Origin: Verrucomicrobium sp. BvORR034
Lineage (GTDB): Bacteria > Verrucomicrobiota > Verrucomicrobiia > Verrucomicrobiales > Verrucomicrobiaceae
DNA length: 64,000 bases
Reading direction: 5' to 3'
Assembly (NCBI RefSeq): GCF_000739635.1
Contig: NZ_BATQ01000045.1
Coordinates: 16,608-80,607 of the forward strand
In this document: positions 62,963 through 64,000 of the stretch, piece by piece
Layout of the letters: each line of letters opens with the position of its first letter
How positions within the stretch are numbered: the stretch's first letter is position 1
Program-made: the position numbers and the translations under genes
The notes under the pieces: generated by a model
Databases searched by the model: none
Seen by the model: the letters and a program-made list of their open reading frames with translations, nothing else
What the model was told of the DNA's origin: nothing

Positions 62963-64000
62963 TCAGGCGTCTTTTTTGCGCTTTTCCCTGGAATCACCCC
63001 GGTCTTCTCCACCGCCTTTTTTGTCCGGACTTTTCTTGCTGCCATCTTTCGAACCTGGGGCGACTTTTTCCTCCGGGCGTCCGGTGGAGCGAGGTGGATC
63101 GCCCCTTTCCCCCTGAGAAGGGGGCTTCCCTGCTTCTTCCCGCTTGGCCTCAGGCGGCGGAGAGTTCCTGGGCTTGTGATTCCGCTCCGGCTGCACGAGA
63201 GGCGGCGGCGTTTCCTGAACCCTGGCATCGCGTGGCTTTTGGGTCGCTTGTTCTGATGGTTCCAGCATCGGTTTTTTTGGTCCTTCCGTGGCCGCGCCTT
63301 TTTCGGAGGGAGAGGGTGCGCTTTGTTTGGGAGGTTCATCAACCCCCTTGCTGGAGCGGGTGGGGGTGGCATTTCCGGCGGAACCGTCCCGCCGCGGGCT
63401 GGCTGCGGGAATCTTTCCATTCCGGTCCATCTTCGGCAATTCATCGCGGGAGGAGGTTTCGCGAGAGTCGGGCGGGATGGTCATAGGCCTCGGTCGTACG
63501 ATGTCTGAGCGACGTTTGCCGGGCTCATCGTCTTTGGGGTCCTGGGACCGCGCTCGTGTAGCCGTGCTGCCATCTTTGGACATTGTGGCTGCGGCGGAGC
63601 GCGATTGAGTGCGATGCCGGACAGGATCCGGACGCCACTCCTGGGAGTTGGTGAGATGATTGTTGATGTAGCGGTCGGTGTCACCGTCCCCGCGACTCCT
63701 GTCCCGGTGATAGTCCCACCCCTTGTTCCAATCGCCCCGGTAAAGGCGATGGCGACGCCAGTCCCAGTCATAGTTCAGCCACGAGCCGACCAGATATCCG
63801 GTGCTGAAGATCAGCAGTGGGCTGGTTGTGGGACGTTGCACATACACCACCAGTGGGTCATAGCGGGGTATGTAGATGGAGTCGGGCTGGGTGGGAATGA
63901 TGCGAATGGCGGAGTCATCGAGGACAATGCGCTGCTCCGGTGTATCCACGAGATTTCCCAAGGCCCTGGCGGTGGCACGGAGTTCCTGAATGTTCTCCAT
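62963..64000 (-). CDS. DUF3300-type secreted protein with disordered basic tail (5' end outside window)
   Basis: The visible 345 residues begin inside a DUF3300 domain: NIQELRATARALGNLVDTPE, IPTQPDSIYIPRYDPLVVYV. A short aromatic, glycine-poor region (NYDWDWRRHRLYRGDWNKGW) leads into about 200 residues of low-complexity Lys/Pro/Glu/Arg sequence with runs such as KKSPDKKGGGEDRGDSREK. The tail is probably disordered. DUF3300 proteins are exported; the signal peptide lies beyond the window. Function unknown. Confidence 0.8.
   Translation of the reverse strand: MENIQELRATARALGNLVDTPEQRIVLDDSAIRIIPTQPDSIYIPRYDPLVVYVQRPTTSPLLIFSTGYLVGSWLNYDWDWRRHRLYRGDWNKGWDYHRDRSRGDGDTDRYINNHLTNSQEWRPDPVRHRTQSRSAAATMSKDGSTATRARSQDPKDDEPGKRRSDIVRPRPMTIPPDSRETSSRDELPKMDRNGKIPAASPRRDGSAGNATPTRSSKGVDEPPKQSAPSPSEKGAATEGPKKPMLEPSEQATQKPRDARVQETPPPLVQPERNHKPRNSPPPEAKREEAGKPPSQGERGDPPRSTGRPEEKVAPGSKDGSKKSPDKKGGGEDRGDSREKRKKDA

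Overview
The window reads as a GC-rich chromosomal segment of a member of the Verrucomicrobiota, most likely Verrucomicrobiaceae or a close relative. Evidence: a divergent ECF sigma/FecR and PSD1/DUF1501 cluster typical of the Planctomycetes-Verrucomicrobia group, a Tat-exported Gfo/Idh/MocA oxidoreductase, many exported proteins, and a preference for starts with weak or no Shine-Dalgarno sequence. The genus is inference. I see no rRNA or tRNA genes, no CRISPR, no phage and no intact insertion sequence.

Layout. 1-6 kb: alpha-glucan and envelope metabolism (partial OpgG, GlgX, L,D-transpeptidase, MalQ). 6-9 kb: small zinc protein, response regulator/kinase hybrid, small unknowns, an orphan ligase OB-fold domain. 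9-13.4 kb: GT4 glycosyltransferase, a fused alkaline-phosphatase-superfamily/EEP protein and a TVP38-type membrane protein, the last two overlapping tail to tail. 13.5-14.3 kb: CsbD protein, terminator, RelE/ParE toxin-antitoxin pair. 14.3-18.1 kb: TetR-controlled efflux operon resembling E. coli cecR-ybhGFSR, with a palindromic operator. 18.3-22.1 kb: exported isoaspartate methyltransferase, zinc-ligand-poor M19 dipeptidase homologue, YtcJ-like amidohydrolase. 22.2-24.5 kb: a pair of related membrane proteins of unknown function flanking a degraded gene, then an AT-richer orphan. 24.5-28 kb: RsuA and an RsbW/STAS/SpoIIE-phosphatase partner-switching operon. 28.2-34.3 kb: sucC-VOC-sucD, YjdF-like protein, unknown secreted protein, citrate synthase with tandem terminators. 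34.4-42.7 kb: nitroreductase, a 1289-residue coiled-coil/TPR protein, PpiD-like chaperone, TPR protein, MetRS. 42.7-43.3 kb: gene-free repeat cluster. 43.3-46.5 kb: YqgE, TrpD, oxidoreductase. 46.6-53.1 kb: ECF sigma/FecR and PSD1/DUF1501. 53.2-59.6 kb: a tightly overlapping five-gene operon with a second ECF sigma, a putative membrane anti-sigma, an unknown exported protein and two CsgG/ALP-like proteins. 59.7-61.4 kb: tandem exported superoxide dismutases. 61.4-64 kb: histidine kinase and a partial DUF3300 protein.

How parts work together. GlgX and MalQ would debranch and remodel glycogen or maltodextrin. SucCD and citrate synthase are TCA enzymes. Two ECF sigma systems and one partner-switching module suggest heavy envelope and stress regulation. 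The best candidate for an undescribed system is the sigma-CsgG operon at 53.2-59.6 kb.

The most unusual non-coding signal is a family of heptamer arrays (GTTANNN with a 7-base period), often as inverted pairs between genes, which commonly supply the stop codon of a flanking gene. A second heptamer class (NAAGGGN) sits in two other gaps.
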